This document shows positions 1 to 12,200 of a DNA stretch of 64,000 nt, piece after piece (position 1 is the stretch's first letter; each line of letters begins with the position of its first letter). A model generated the notes under the pieces. It was not told the DNA's origin. It worked only from the letters and a program-made list of their open reading frames with translations, and searched no databases. A program made the position numbers and the translations under genes. This stretch comes from Chelydra serpentina (Eukaryota > Chordata > Testudines > Chelydridae): positions 30,598,501 through 30,662,500 of the forward strand of contig JBAIAC010000059.1 of assembly GCA_037349315.1 (NCBI GenBank), in the 5' to 3' direction.

Positions 1-519
1 TGGCCAGAAGGGGCACCATTGCACTGACACCAACTCACAAACCCATCCAGGCTCAGACAGTTAGGTGACATTCATACTTGTGTGTCTCCGCCTGCCCTGA
101 GAGCAAACAGTCCTCCCCACCCTTCCAATGGCTAACAATGCAACACAGGGGAAACTGAGGCTCATAGAGGACTCATAAAAATATTACAGAAAATTCTCAC
201 TGTCACATACTGAAACAGTCTTTTGTCCCTTCATAGATAGTGATCCCTTCTCTTTTGTACTGTCTTCTATCTCAGTGTTTTCAGGTATTTGCAGTGGTCT
301 CTGATGGTTTTCTATTGATAATCTTGGGATGGAGCAAGGCTAGACAATTGAGCCTTGCATTACATCAACAGCTAATCAGGGAGGCATGACAACTCCTGCT
401 TGACTGGGTTATCACTGGACATATTATCGCTGGGAGACCATCTACTATTGAGTCCATAAAGCATACTTTCAATGTAGTAATGTTTCTTAAATTATTACCT
501 GTAACTACTTCTTGCAATG
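1..519. other. unassigned sequence
   Basis: I see no gene, RNA or recognisable repeat here. The stretch is AT-balanced and full of stops in all frames. It ends where CR1 homology starts. Confidence 0.4.
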
Positions 520-1479
520 ATCGGTGCTGGGGCCGGTTTTGTTCAATATCTTCATCAACGACCTGGAGGATGGTGTGGACTGCACCCTTAGCAAGTTTGC
601 AGATGACACTAAACTGGGAGGAGTGGTTGATACGCTGGAGGGTAGGGACAGGATACAGAGGGACCTAGACAAATTAGAGGATTGGGCCAAAAGAAATCTG
701 ATGAGGTTCAACAAGGACAAGTGCAGAGTCCTGCACTTAGGACGGAAGAATCCCATGCACTGCTACAGACTAGGGACCGAATGGCTGGGCAGCAGTTCTG
801 CAGAAAAGGACCTAGGGGTTACAGTGGACGAAAAGCTGAATATGAGTCAACAGTGTGCCCTTGTTGCCAAGAAGGCTAACGGCATTTTGGGCTGTATAAG
901 TAGGGGCATTTCCAGCAGATCGAGGGACATGATTATTCCCCTCTATTCGGCACTGGTGAGGCCTCATTTGGAGTACTGTGTCCAGTTTTGGGCCCCACAC
1001 TACAAAAAGGATGTGGATAAATTGGAAAGAGTCCAACGGAGGGCAACAAAAATGATTAGGGGGCTGGAGCACATGACTTATGAGGAGAGGCTGAGGGAAC
1101 TGGGATTGTTTAGCCTGCAGAAGAGAAGAGTGAGGGGGGATTTGATAGCTGCTTTCAACTACCTAAAAGGGGGTTCCAAAGAGGATGGATCTAGACTGTT
1201 CTCAGTGGTAGAAGATGACAGAACAAGGAGTAATGGTCTCAAGTTGCAGAGGGGGAGGTTTAGGTTGGATATTAGAAAAAACGTTTTCACTAGTAGGGTG
1301 GTGAAGCACTGGAATGGGTTACCTAGGGAGGTGGTGGAATCTCCTTCCTTAGAGGTTTTTAAGGTCAGGCTTGACAAAGCCGTGGCTGGGATGATCTAAT
1401 TGGGGTTGGTCCTGCTTTGAGCAGGGGGTTGGACTAGATGACCTCCTGAGGTCCCTTCCAACTCTGAGATTCTATGATT
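520..1479 (+). mobile_element. CR1 LINE, 5'-truncated (copy 1)
   Basis: This is the 3' part of a CR1 ORF2 plus its 3' UTR. The open frame (to a TAA at 1397-1399) begins in the RT domain at the [10 protein letters not shown] motif, contains FADD of the catalytic palm, then the thumb and the conserved C-terminal region ([34 protein letters not shown]). It lacks the endonuclease and the first half of RT, as expected for 5' truncation during target-primed reverse transcription. The tail GATTCTATGATT is the CR1 3' terminal repeat type. No protein function is expected. It belongs to the same subfamily (called A here) as the copies at 36608, 41905, 48728 and 60076. Confidence 0.92.
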
Positions 1480-2479
1480 AGGAGTCTTGATAAGTCACGT
1501 GCTTTCTGTAGCTAGCTTCCATGTTACCTTTTATGGATAAATGCCTGGCAAGACATGTTTGATGTAGTGAGTTTATCAGGTCTGAGACAAAAGTTGCTTG
1601 CAAAGAACAGGGGACCCTTTGCCAAGGGACCTTTGTGTCACTCTTGTGGTTAACTCAGTAAATCCCCAATGGGGTGGTTCATCCCTTTCCCTGTAACTAG
1701 TATGTATGCCAGCCTCCCCCTGCTCCATGGGGCTGATCAACGTCACCCCATTGGAATCAAGGAGGCTAGGTACCTAGTGGGTGTAAACTGGTTGTAGCTG
1801 TATTGGAGTCAATCGAGCCAGATCCCCAAATGGTGTAAATCAACCCATCTCCATTGGAATTAATGGGCCAGATCCCCAGCTGGTGTAAATGGGTGCAGCC
1901 CTACTGGAGTCAATGGAGTGATGCCAATTTACTCCAGTTGGGGTTCTGTCCTGTTTTGCTGAGCTCTGGGTACCACATCACCAGAGTGAGATCAGCACAC
2001 TGGTAGCTGCTCAGAGAAAAGCTCAGGTGGCTGATTTAGGAGGATCCAGCTAACTTAGGGATGCAGCAATGAAGGGTGGTGGTGACACAGGATCTCTGAT
2101 AGGTTAAACCCCCCCCCAGGAGGGAGGAGCTTAGTTTAATAAACAGGAGAATAACTGGAGTCCTAGGATGGAGCTGAGTGAGGGAAAAGGGGAGCGAGGA
2201 GATATTCCGGGAGGTGATATGGGTTAGGCCATGCTATTGGCCACCGGGGGAGGTGATGGGAGCACCAATGGCATTGAACATGACTGGCCAAGACAATGGG
2301 AAATGTCCTGTAGGGAACAATCTTGCCCTGGCTTTGTGGTGATAAGCTCGGTGATCTAGTTGGTCCTTCCCATCTCTTACATCAAGAGGTCTTTGATGGG
2401 CATTCCCTTACTCAGATCTCCCTGATGGGAGAAGGAGCCTCACCCTCAGCCCTTTGCTCAGCCTTATCTGTTACTCCTA
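1480..2479. other. intergenic, with an ancient short repeat
   Basis: There is no coding signal. Around 1740-1940 a motif like CCAGATCCCCAGCTGGTGTA recurs three times with variants and alternates with ATTGGAGTCAATGGA-like blocks. It looks like an old interspersed repeat; a second piece lies near 15120-15215. The rest is unassigned. Confidence 0.4.
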
Positions 2480-2640
2480 GTTCGTATTTATTATGTGTAT
2501 TATCGCAGCATCCAGGAGCCCCAGCCATGGGCCAGGACCTCACTTTGCGAGGTTCTGTACAAGCACAGAACAAAGACGACATCACAGTCCCTCCTCGGTC
2601 TTATGCCCTGCAAAGACTTGTGGCAGTGGAGTCTTGTGGA
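2480..2640. repeat. possible ancient interspersed repeat
   Basis: The block with CCAGGAGCCCCAGCCATGG and a GTACAAGCACAGAACAAAGA stretch resembles, from memory, a repeat common in sauropsid genomes. It also supplies an AATAAA on the minus strand (2492-2487) that could serve as the RHOD-like poly(A) signal, about 620 bp beyond the stop codon. Both readings are tentative. Confidence 0.3.
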
Positions 2641-3108
2641 TGGGTTCAGGGAATTGGTCACTGGACATGGATGAGGCCCCTGTGAGTCAGTGGTGGGAGT
2701 TGTGCAGGAGCAGTGCTGAGCCAAGCTGGGCTGTGGTGGTGGGAGCAGTGCTGAACTGAGCTGTGCTATTAGGAGCAGTGTGGGCTGGTAGTTGCCAGAT
2801 GGAGCCAGGTAAAGCTGGGAGGAGCTAGGGCTATTGGATATGTACTCATGTTCTGTTACAGAGCTGAGGGAGTGAATCCTGCGAGCTGGAATGTGGCTCC
2901 TTCTCCACTCCAGTCTCATTCCGTGTCAGACTATGGGGGAGGTATTTGCCCCTCCTGTGGCATCATTCCCGCCCTGGTGATGCCTGCTGCGAGGGGGAAG
3001 ATCTGCCCTGCTGCATGGGACCCGATGCCCATGGAGTTGCTGGAGGCAGAGCTGGCCCTGGGATGGGTGCAGGGCACTGGGACATCCCCAGGAAGAGTAT
3101 GGAGGTGG

Positions 3109-3276
3109 CTAGGAGAGCAGGCAGCTACTCTTGGGTTTCCGTTTGCGCTGGCTCTTCCGCATGGCGCTCAAGGCGGCGCTGGAGGCCTCCATGAAGATGT
3201 CGGTGATGTTCTCCTGGTACTTGGCCGAGCACTCGAGGTAGGTGACAGCATGCACCTCCCGGGCCATGGCCTCTGC
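3109..3276 (-). CDS. RHOD: RHOD-like coding exon 5 with stop
   Basis: Encodes YLECSAKY, the last helix, the basic tail [10 protein letters not shown] and the CAAX box CLLS, then TAG at 3111-3109. The acceptor is CCCTGTTGCAG. A terminal Ser in CAAX usually favours farnesylation (family knowledge). Confidence 0.87.
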   Translation of the reverse strand, partial: AEAMAREVHAVTYLECSAKYQENITDIFMEASSAALSAMRKSQRKRKPKSSCLLS

Positions 3277-6200
3277 CTGCAACAGGGGAGTGGCGTGAGA
3301 CCAGCAGAAGGCATAGGGTTGGGCAGGGGGTGGGGTCCCTGCTGAAGGCATGGTGTGCTCATTGTACAGCCGGGGGCCTCCAAGATCCATTCCCATTGGG
3401 AATCACCTCCCTGGCTACCATCCCTGGGCTTCCCTGTCTCTCTGGCAGGGCCCAGGACATGCCCTGCTTCGGCTGACTGAATCGCTGCCTTGCCACAACC
3501 TCATCCCAGCATGGAGTCTAGGAGCCTGGCTGACCCCTGGCCCATTATCTCTGGGAGGGACTATTATTCCTTCCTGAGGATTCAGGATGGTGTGTGTTGG
3601 CCAAGGGGTGGAGGGAGGGGAAGGGGCTTTGTCACCTTGTGGTAGGTGATGGGCTCCAGCCGGTCCTCGTGGAGCCGCCTCAGAAGGACCTTGTCTTTCC
3701 TCAAGTCAGTCTTGCAGCCCACCAGCACGATGGGGACGCCCTGGCAGAAGTGATTCACCTCTGGGTACCACTGTGCAGGGAGAGAGATGGAAATGGGGGC
3801 TGAGCACTGGGGCAGGAGACCCCGCATGTTCTCAGAGGCTTTGGGGGAGGGGCTGAGCCCCATGTTCATCCCCATTAACTCAGAGAATGGGATGTACCCC
3901 TAAGGAACACAATAGAGGCCAGCAGAACAGAGCTAGAGCAGGGGTGGGCAAACTTTTTGGCCTGAGGGTCACATCTGGGTATGGAAATTGTATGGCGGGC
4001 CATGAATGCTCGCGAAATTGGGGTTGGCTGTGGGGGAGCTCCTAGCTACTCCAGTCCCATCCTCTCCCAGCAGGGGGCACTTCAGGGAGTGGGGTTGGAG
4101 TGCTGGCTGTGTGGTGGGGGGAGCTCCTGGCTACTCCAGTTCCAGCTTCTCCCAGCAGGGGGAGCCACAGGGAGCGGGGTGGGAGTGCTGGCTGTGGCGG
4201 GAGCTTCCAGCTACTCCAGTCCCAGCCCCTCTCATTTGATCTATAGACAGTTTTGTTACCTTTGTGAGAATGTTGTCGAAGCTGTTGGGACTGGTGACGT
4301 CGAAGCACATGAGAATCACGTGGGCTCCTGTGTAGGAGAGAGGACGGAGCCTGTCGTAATCTTCCTGCCCTGTGAGGAGGAGATGGAGGTCACTAAGTAC
4401 CCCTCCCCTTCAAGTACAGGGTTCCCAATCCCTCCCCATCCTCTGTATGTGAGAGGGGATCCAGCCCCCAGGGACAGCCAACCACTGGTGCACTCTCACA
4501 TATGCATGTATACTGCCATACACTAATGTGTGCTGATACATATGTGCATACACACGCCTGCACACTCTCATATGCACGGATGCATGTACATGTGTACACA
4601 TGTAAACTCTAGCACATGCATGAACTCACAAACTTACACTCTCTGCCATCCAAATAGGCCCTGCCCTGCCCTGAAGAGAGTCCCCCAATAGCTGGCACAG
4701 ATTCGAGGAGTGGTGATCCATAGCTCCTTATAAGTGCTAGGGCCGGGGAATCCCCTTTTGGCTCTTTTCTCCTTGGCCTGCCTAGCATTGTTCTTGCTGG
4801 GCTGGGTTTAAATACCTGCTCTGCCGCAGACGTCCTGTGTAACCTGGGGTGAGTCTGTTAGCTGTGCCATGCCTCAGTTTCCCTATCTGTACAATGGGGA
4901 TTATAGCAGTGCCCTACCTCACAGGGGTGTTGTGAGGATAAATACACTAAAGATTGCGAGGAGGTCAGATACTGTGGAAATGGGAGCCAGATAAGTATCT
5001 AAGATAGACAGCCTTCCATCCCCCTATTCACCCATGCCCAGAGTCCCCATCCCTCTGCACACCCATTATCTGAATGATAGCCCTGCTTTTGCAATGTATC
5101 TGTGATATGTCTCATGATTTTATCACAACAGCTGGTATTTCTCCAAAAGCTCCAGCTCTCAGAGACATTTGATTAGGGGTGACTCTCAGCTACATTTAAA
5201 TAAAGAGGAAGGTTGTAGCCCTTATGGAGTGGAGGAAAGTCTGAAAAAGGTAATGGTTCAGAAACTAGAAAGCAAAGAAAGAGAGCTCCCAGTTTATTAC
5301 AGATCTCAGGAATTTCTGAGGCTTGGCTCCTGCTGTTGGAAGGGATGGGGGGCCAGCAGTCCTGGGCTGTGTCACTTTAAGCTCAGCATCCCAAGCTCTG
5401 TCCCCTACCCTAACAGCAGAACCCAGAAATAACTTTGATCCCAGGGTGCTGATGTGGGCCTGTGAGAAAGGGGCCCTTCTGTTTCCAGGGAAGTGGGTTT
5501 TTTTTTAAGAAAAGGAAGGCTAAATATATATATTTTTAAACATGAGGAAAATCTGCTTTAAAAAAAGCTTGTAAGAAATGTCACTTTCTTTCAAAAACCA
5601 TTGTGGTAAAAATAGGGTGACCAGACAGCAAGTGTGAAAAATTGGGACAGGGGGTGGGGGGTAATAGGAGCCTATATAAGAAAAATACCCCAAAATTGGG
5701 ACTGTCCATATAAAATCAGGACATCTGGTCACCCTAGGTAAAAAGTGGCTTGTTTTAAAGTCTCTTTTTTTCCACCTCAAATTTGCATGCTAATAAAAGC
5801 CATCGACTGATTTGCATAATATGCCACACCCCAACACACATGCATAGTGTACACAATCTTAGATCCAACTATGATTTGCATAGCAAGCCAGGCCCCAAGC
5901 CTTATCCCTGTGACCTGTCCTGACTACTTTACCCCTTTTAAGAGTCAAGGTATGCAAGACAAATCAAAGTTTCATCTCACTTAAAATTATTTGCTTACAA
6001 AATCAGACATAAACCTACAAAAGTGTCACAGCACACTATTAGTGGAAAATTGCTTACTTTCTCATTTTTACCATATGATTATAAAATCAATTGGAATATA
6101 AATATTGTACTTGCATGTCAGTGTACACTATACAGAGCAGTTTAAAGAAGTCATTGTCTGTATGAAATTTTACTTTGTACCGACTTTGCTAGTGAACATA

Positions 6201-9200
6201 ATGGCCATACTGGGTCAGACCAAAGGTCCATCTAGCCCAGTATCCTGTCTTCTGACGGTGGCCAATCATAGGCGCCAACTCTGTGGGTGCTCTGGGGCTG
6301 GAGCACCCATGGGGAAAAATTGGTGGGTGCAGAGCCTCTGCCTCCTCCCCATAGCCTTCCCCTGAGGCACCGCCGCTGCGCTTTCCCCCCCTCCCTCCCA
6401 GGCTTGCCGCGCGCCAAACAGCTGGCGCGCGGCAAGCCTCTGAGCGAGGAAAAGCGGTTTGGCGGTGGTACCTCGGGAGGCTGAGGCGGAGGTTAGCTGG
6501 GACTGGCGGTGAGCTGCCGGTGGGTGCTCTGCTGCTTCTCCCCCGTCCCTCCCAGTTTTGCAAGTCTGGGCGGGGGGAATGTAGCATGCCCGGGGGAGGA
6601 AGTGGGGATGGGGATTTGGGGAAGGGGTGAAAGGGGGGCGGGGCCAGGGGTGGAGTTGGGGCGGGGCAAGTCGGCGCTTATGTGGCCAATGCCAGGTGCC
6701 CCAGAGGGAATGAACAGAACAGGTAATCATCAACTGATCCTGTCGCTCATTCCTAGCTTCTTGCAAACACAGGCTAGAGATACCATCCCTGCTCATCCTG
6801 GCTAATAGCCATTGATGGACTTATCTTCCATGAATGTATCTAGTTCTTTTTTGAATGCTGTTATAGTCTTGGCCTTCACAACATCTTTTGGCAAAGAGTG
6901 CCACAGGTTGACTGTGCGTTGTGTGAAGAAATACCTCCTTTTGTTTGTTTAAAATCTGCTGCTTATTAATTTCATTTGGTGACCCCTAGTTCTTGTGCTA
7001 TGAGAAGGAGTGAATAACACTTCCTTATTTACTTTCTCAACACCAGTCATGATATTATAGACCTCTATCATGTCCCGCCTTTAGTTGTCTCTTTTCCAAG
7101 CTGAAAAGTCCCAGTCTTATTAACCTCTCCTCATATGCAGGGCCGGCACTATCACTAGGCAACCCTAGGCAGTTGCCTAGGGCGCCAGGATTTGGGGGGT
7201 GCGGCTTTTCGCCGCCCTTGGCGACGGGCGGCTGCCTCCTGCCTCCCTGCTCAAGCCAGGAGGCAGCCTCCTGCTTCCTCACAAAGCCCTGCTGTGGCGA
7301 GGGCTGTTGCCCTGCCGCTGGGGCTCAGCAGGGCTTTGCGGGCGGCTCCCCGCGACTGCCTCCTGGCTCTATACTCGGCTCAACGGCTGAGCGTGGAGCC
7401 GGGAGGCAGGGGGCAGCTCGCCACGAGCGGGGGGGTTAGCTGGCTGCTGCGGGGGAGCGGGGGGCTGAGCTGCCACCGGGGGGTCAGGGGGGGAGCCGCC
7501 TGCTGCGGGCGGGGGGGCTGGCTGCCGTGGGGGGGGGGGTGGCGTTACTTGGGGTGGGGGGGGGCGCAGGGCTGGTGCAAGGAAGTTTTGCCTAGGGCGC
7601 GAAACTTCCTTGCACTGGCCCTGCTCATATGGCAGCCATTCCATACCCCTAATCATTGTTGTTGCCTTTTTCTGAACCTTTTCCAAGTCCGATGTATCTT
7701 TTTTGAGATGGGGCGACCACATCTGCATGCAGATGTGAAGATGTGGGTGTACCATGGATTTATATAAAGACTATATGATATTTTCTGTCTTATCTATCCC
7801 TTTCTTAATGATTCCCAACATTGTTTGCTTTTTTGACTCCCGCTGCACATTGAGTGGTTGTTTTTGGAGAACTATTCACAATGAATAGTTGTGGGGAGGG
7901 ATAGCTCAGTGGTTTGAGCATTGGCCTGCTAAACCCAGGGTTGTGAGTTCAATCCTTGAGGGGGCCATTTAGGGGCAAAAATTGGGGATTGGTCCTGCTT
8001 TAAGCAAAGGGTTGGACTAGATGACCTCCTAAGGTCCCTTCCAACCCTGATATTCTATGACTCCAAGATCTTTCTTGGGAGAGTGCTTTTTATGTTGCCT
8101 GTTGTAAAATGAGGCAAATATCTAGATGTGTTGATGTACCCCCTGGAAGACCTCTGTGTACCCCCGGTTGAGAACCACTGCCTTTTACGCGTGCGCACAC
8201 ACACAGTGTCCATTCCTAGACCCAAACAGACTGGTTATTTTTTCGCTCAGGATGTTGGTTCCCTCTACTGTTCACATTAGGAGTAGAAGGATCATACACC
8301 CCATACTCTCCCTGTACATACCTGCTGTGTCCCACAGATTGATTTGCACTGGCTTGCCGCCAATCTGGAAGGAGGCAGAGTACTTCTCAAATACAGTGGG
8401 GACGTAGACCTGGGAGGAGAAAGGAGGGGAGAGTTACTGTGCTGAAAGGAAAGATAGACAGACATCGCTACTGCTCAGCAAGCTGGCCCACGGGGAGCAA
8501 GCGTTCATTCCTCCTTAGACGCTTATCTATTAGTCTATCTAAAGTATTCACATGACCTCTATCACCATAATAATTGAGTGCCTCTGTAATGTATTTATCC
8601 TCACAACACCCCTGTGAGGTAAGGAAGTAGTATCTCCGTTGTAAAGATGGGAAACTGAGGCACCGAGTGGAGCAGTGTCACACAGGAAGCTCTTTGGAAG
8701 AGCAGGGACTTGAATGGAGGTCTCCCAAGGATGGCCCCTAACTGTACTGTACCGTCCATTCACTGCAACAGTATGTTTTCCCTCCTCCCTCCCATGTGAT
8801 GTGCTAGGGACCAGGGTGCTTGTGCTGTGTGTCTCCCTGGCGTTTATTAATAATTATTGTTTTATTTACATGTAGAGCTGAACCAATATTGATTTTTTCA
8901 GTTCAGGGACTGAACTGAAAAGAAAAAAAATCAGTTTGAACCAAAAAATGTTTGGGGCTTTTCTGACTGAAATATAAACCAAAAACAAACAAAACCACCC
9001 ACAACCTTCACCCTCCTTCCCAAAACTCCAGAAACCAAACCCCTGGAATAAAATTCATTTGGGATCAAATGGAATGTTTAATTTGAGCTGAGACATTTCC
9101 CTCCCAATGTTTTGTTTCATGATGGATTGCTTTGGGGTGTGTTTCACCCTTTTTAATTAAAAAAACCCTCACTACATTTCTAAATGAAACACTGTTTTGA

Positions 9201-12200
9201 AATGAAAAGTTGAAATGTTTCATTTTAAAACGGTGAAATGCAACATTTTCTCTTCTATTAAAAACCTTTTTTGCCTCCAATTTTTTGGAGGGGTCTGAAA
9301 CTATTCACTGAATTTGACCCAAGTTTGTGAATATTTTCAGTGCTCTAAAATATGCATTTTGTGGGCGAATTTAGTATTCACCGAAAAATTGTTTCCCAGA
9401 TCTATTTGCTTATCAGAGGTGCCACCTTATTGTGCTCGGCCCTGTATATATAGAACAAGGAGGTGGTTCCGGCCCCAGAGGGTTTATATGCCAAGCGTGA
9501 AGTCAGAGGGGATGGGTGGCTGCCACAAACACAGTAAGATGGCCATGATGAGTGGAACCCACAGTGACCAGAGCTCCCCAGTTGCTTGGTGGTTGGCATC
9601 ATTTGCAGGCCATGCAGCAGAGGTGGGTTTGAAGGAGAAGAATGTGTTGGCTTTGTGTATTCTTCCAAGCTGCCCCTCCACTATGCAAGAGGTGCAACCT
9701 GAGAGCCAGGGCTGGCTCTAGCTTTTTTGCTGCCCCAAGCAAAAAATAAAAAATAAAAAAAAGAGGTGGCTGGACTGCCGAAGCAAAAAAAAACAACAAC
9801 GGCGGCCGCAGGGAGCATGTGGATGGCGGTCATGGCGGCTCGCAGGTGAGTGAAGGGCAGTGCCCACCCGCTCCCTCTGCCCGTAGGCAGCCAGGCGCTG
9901 CAGCCCACTTGCAGCTAGGCGAGAGGGGCTCCCCCCTCTGGCCTCGGGGTGCCTCTCCTGGCAGGGCAGGCGGAGCCCCCGGGGACTGCAGGAGGTGCTG
10001 GCTCAGCCGCTCCTTTAAAGGCGGCTTGGCCAGGCCAGGCTCAGAGCGGCGTGGGAGGTGGAGGCCGGTGCAGGCGGCGGGGAGGGGCGGGTCCCAGGGA
10101 GCCCAGCGGCATGGTGAGCAATGGGGATCGTTAATTCTTGCGTCCCCCGGGCCGGGGTCTGGGCCCCTGTAGGGCTGGGCTGGGACTGGCGGAGCATGGG
10201 GAGCCGGCCTGGGGCTCTGGAGCTGCGGATCGGGCTGCCGAAGCAAAAAAAAAAAAAAAAAGAAAGAAAGAAATCACAGCAGGGTGGCTGGAATGTGCTG
10301 CCCCAAGAATCCCCGGAATGCCGCCCCTTAAAATGTGCCACCCCAGGCACGTGCTTTCTCATCTGATGCCTGGAGCTGAGAGCAAGCACCAAGGTGCTAG
10401 TGGGGAGATGCGAACAGCAGGCAGTTGTTCAGGTGGAAGGGACGCCAATATAGCGTGCCCCAATGCATGCTCCAAAGAAGGGCTCTGTGTGAGCTTGGAA
10501 GCTTGTCTCACCCACGTTGTCTCTCTAATACCCTGGGACCAATACGGCTACAACAACCTTTCATATGTCTTTTTGAATCACTCTATAGCATTGAATAGGG
10601 CATGATACCCCTGCTAGAGAATTCTATAAAACAGGTCACAAAAGCCTTTAGAAAATGTTTCATTCTCCATTGCTTTCTATAGTAGGTTTGTAAAGGAATT
10701 CCTACAGAGCCCCCTTGTTTCCTGCCCCACTAAATACCATAGGATTTGCCCTGAAAGATTAAGACAACCTTTGATTTTTCACCAGCCCAAGAAACCTGAA
10801 GTAGCTCTGTGCCCTTCTGACTGGGCTCCATTTATGAAACCACTGCGATAGATCTGATGGCCATACTGGTATACACAAGCTACAGCAAACTGCCTGGGCT
10901 AGTTAAGGTCTAGACTAGATCAACTTTCTGTTTCAAACTCAACTCTTCTAAATGCTAGAAAATCCTTCCAGTTACTTGGGTTGCTTTGATATGTTGTGTG
11001 CCTCATGGAGGGGTGAGTACAGTTAGTGAGCAAAATTTGGGGTTATTTCCCCAAGGGGTTACTGAGTTTATACTAGTGCAGCAGTTCTCAAACTGTGGGT
11101 CAGGACCCGGTTTTAATGGGGTTGCTAGGGCTGGCGTTAGACTTGCTGCCCTCCTCCCTTCCCCCCCCGGGGTGGTGGGGCTTGGGTGGGCTCAGGCTTC
11201 AGTCCCCCCTCCTGGGGTTGTGTTTTAGTAATTTTTGTTGTCAGAGGGGGATTGCGGTGCAGTGTTTGAGAACCGCTGTACTAGTGTAACTCTGTCACCA
11301 CTAGGGGGTTATACAGCATGATCTATACTTGTACAACCAGAGCTGCACAGCTACAACTTGTGTGTGCAGCCAGTGCTTTACAGCAGCTCAGTATGTAGCT
11401 GGGAAGTCTGGAAATGCCCCGGTTCATTGCTGGAGGTGATCCGGACAGGCTGGGATCTCTCTAGCCACCGCCAGCTGCCAGGGTGATCCTGTCTGGGTGA
11501 GCTCCTGCCGGCTCCTTGGGGAGGGTGTTTGCCGGTGGCCTTAGCAAAGCAGGTTCCCTGGGCAGGGAGAATGTCACGAGGCCAGGACTCTCCCCAGAGC
11601 AATGGCTTTCACTTCCCTTGGCCAGCCGGGCTCCCACAGCCCACTGATGGGGGGGGGTAGTTTCCCTCCACTCCCAGAGGTTCCTCCACAGAGGGCTTAC
11701 TCAGAGCACCTGGCAGGGGGGAGTGGGGCAGGGAGCTGGTGTCAAGGAGGGGCTGCTCTATGGACCAGGGGTTTGACCCAGTGAGGGTAGAGGTTACCTT
11801 GGAGACAGAACAGGTGGGCCAAGCATGGCTGGTTCAGGGTCCCATGTGGGGAGCAGTGTGAGGGGGTTCTCTCTGGGTTGGGGTCCCCCAGGGGAAGCTG
11901 TGTGTGTCTGGACTGGCACATGGTCTGTGTCCCATGTGGGGGAGGAGGGAAGGGGAGAAAGTGTGAGGAGAGGGAGGGTTTAGGGCAGCATCCCATGGAA
12001 AAGCAGTGTGAGGGGGGTGGGTCTCTCTGGGGCAGGGACAGGGTCCCATGGAGAAGCAGTGAGAGGATGGGTGGGTGGGTGGGTGTCTCTGGGTAGGGGC
12101 AGGAACAGGGTCCCATGGGGAAGCAGTATGAGGGGAGAGGGGTCTCTCTGGGCAGGGTCCCCTAGGTGGAGCAGTGTGAGGAGAGGGGGGTTTCTCCCCA

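Larger units (their letters stand above)
6195..8100 (-). mobile_element. CR1 LINE (subfamily B) broken by three insertions
   Basis: CR1 sequence on the minus strand lies in four pieces: 6195-6266, 6683-7137, 7624-7891 and about 8061-8100. The 3' end carries the GGTCAGACCAAAGGTCCAT block (as its complement in the plus copies). Further upstream it encodes remnants of the C-terminal CR1 region ([17 protein letters not shown]). The three interruptions are two hAT MITEs and a tRNA-derived SINE, so the CR1 is the oldest of the four. It lies in RHOD-like intron 2. Confidence 0.82.

Noticed and set aside
505..1377. Minus-strand frames over the CR1 copies
   Set aside because: The same antisense frames recur at every CR1 copy and follow the codon pattern of the sense ORF; they are shadows.
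7892..8060. Functional tRNA gene
   Set aside because: The A and B boxes belong to a SINE: a body and CR1-like tail follow and the same unit recurs at 20431 and 53093.
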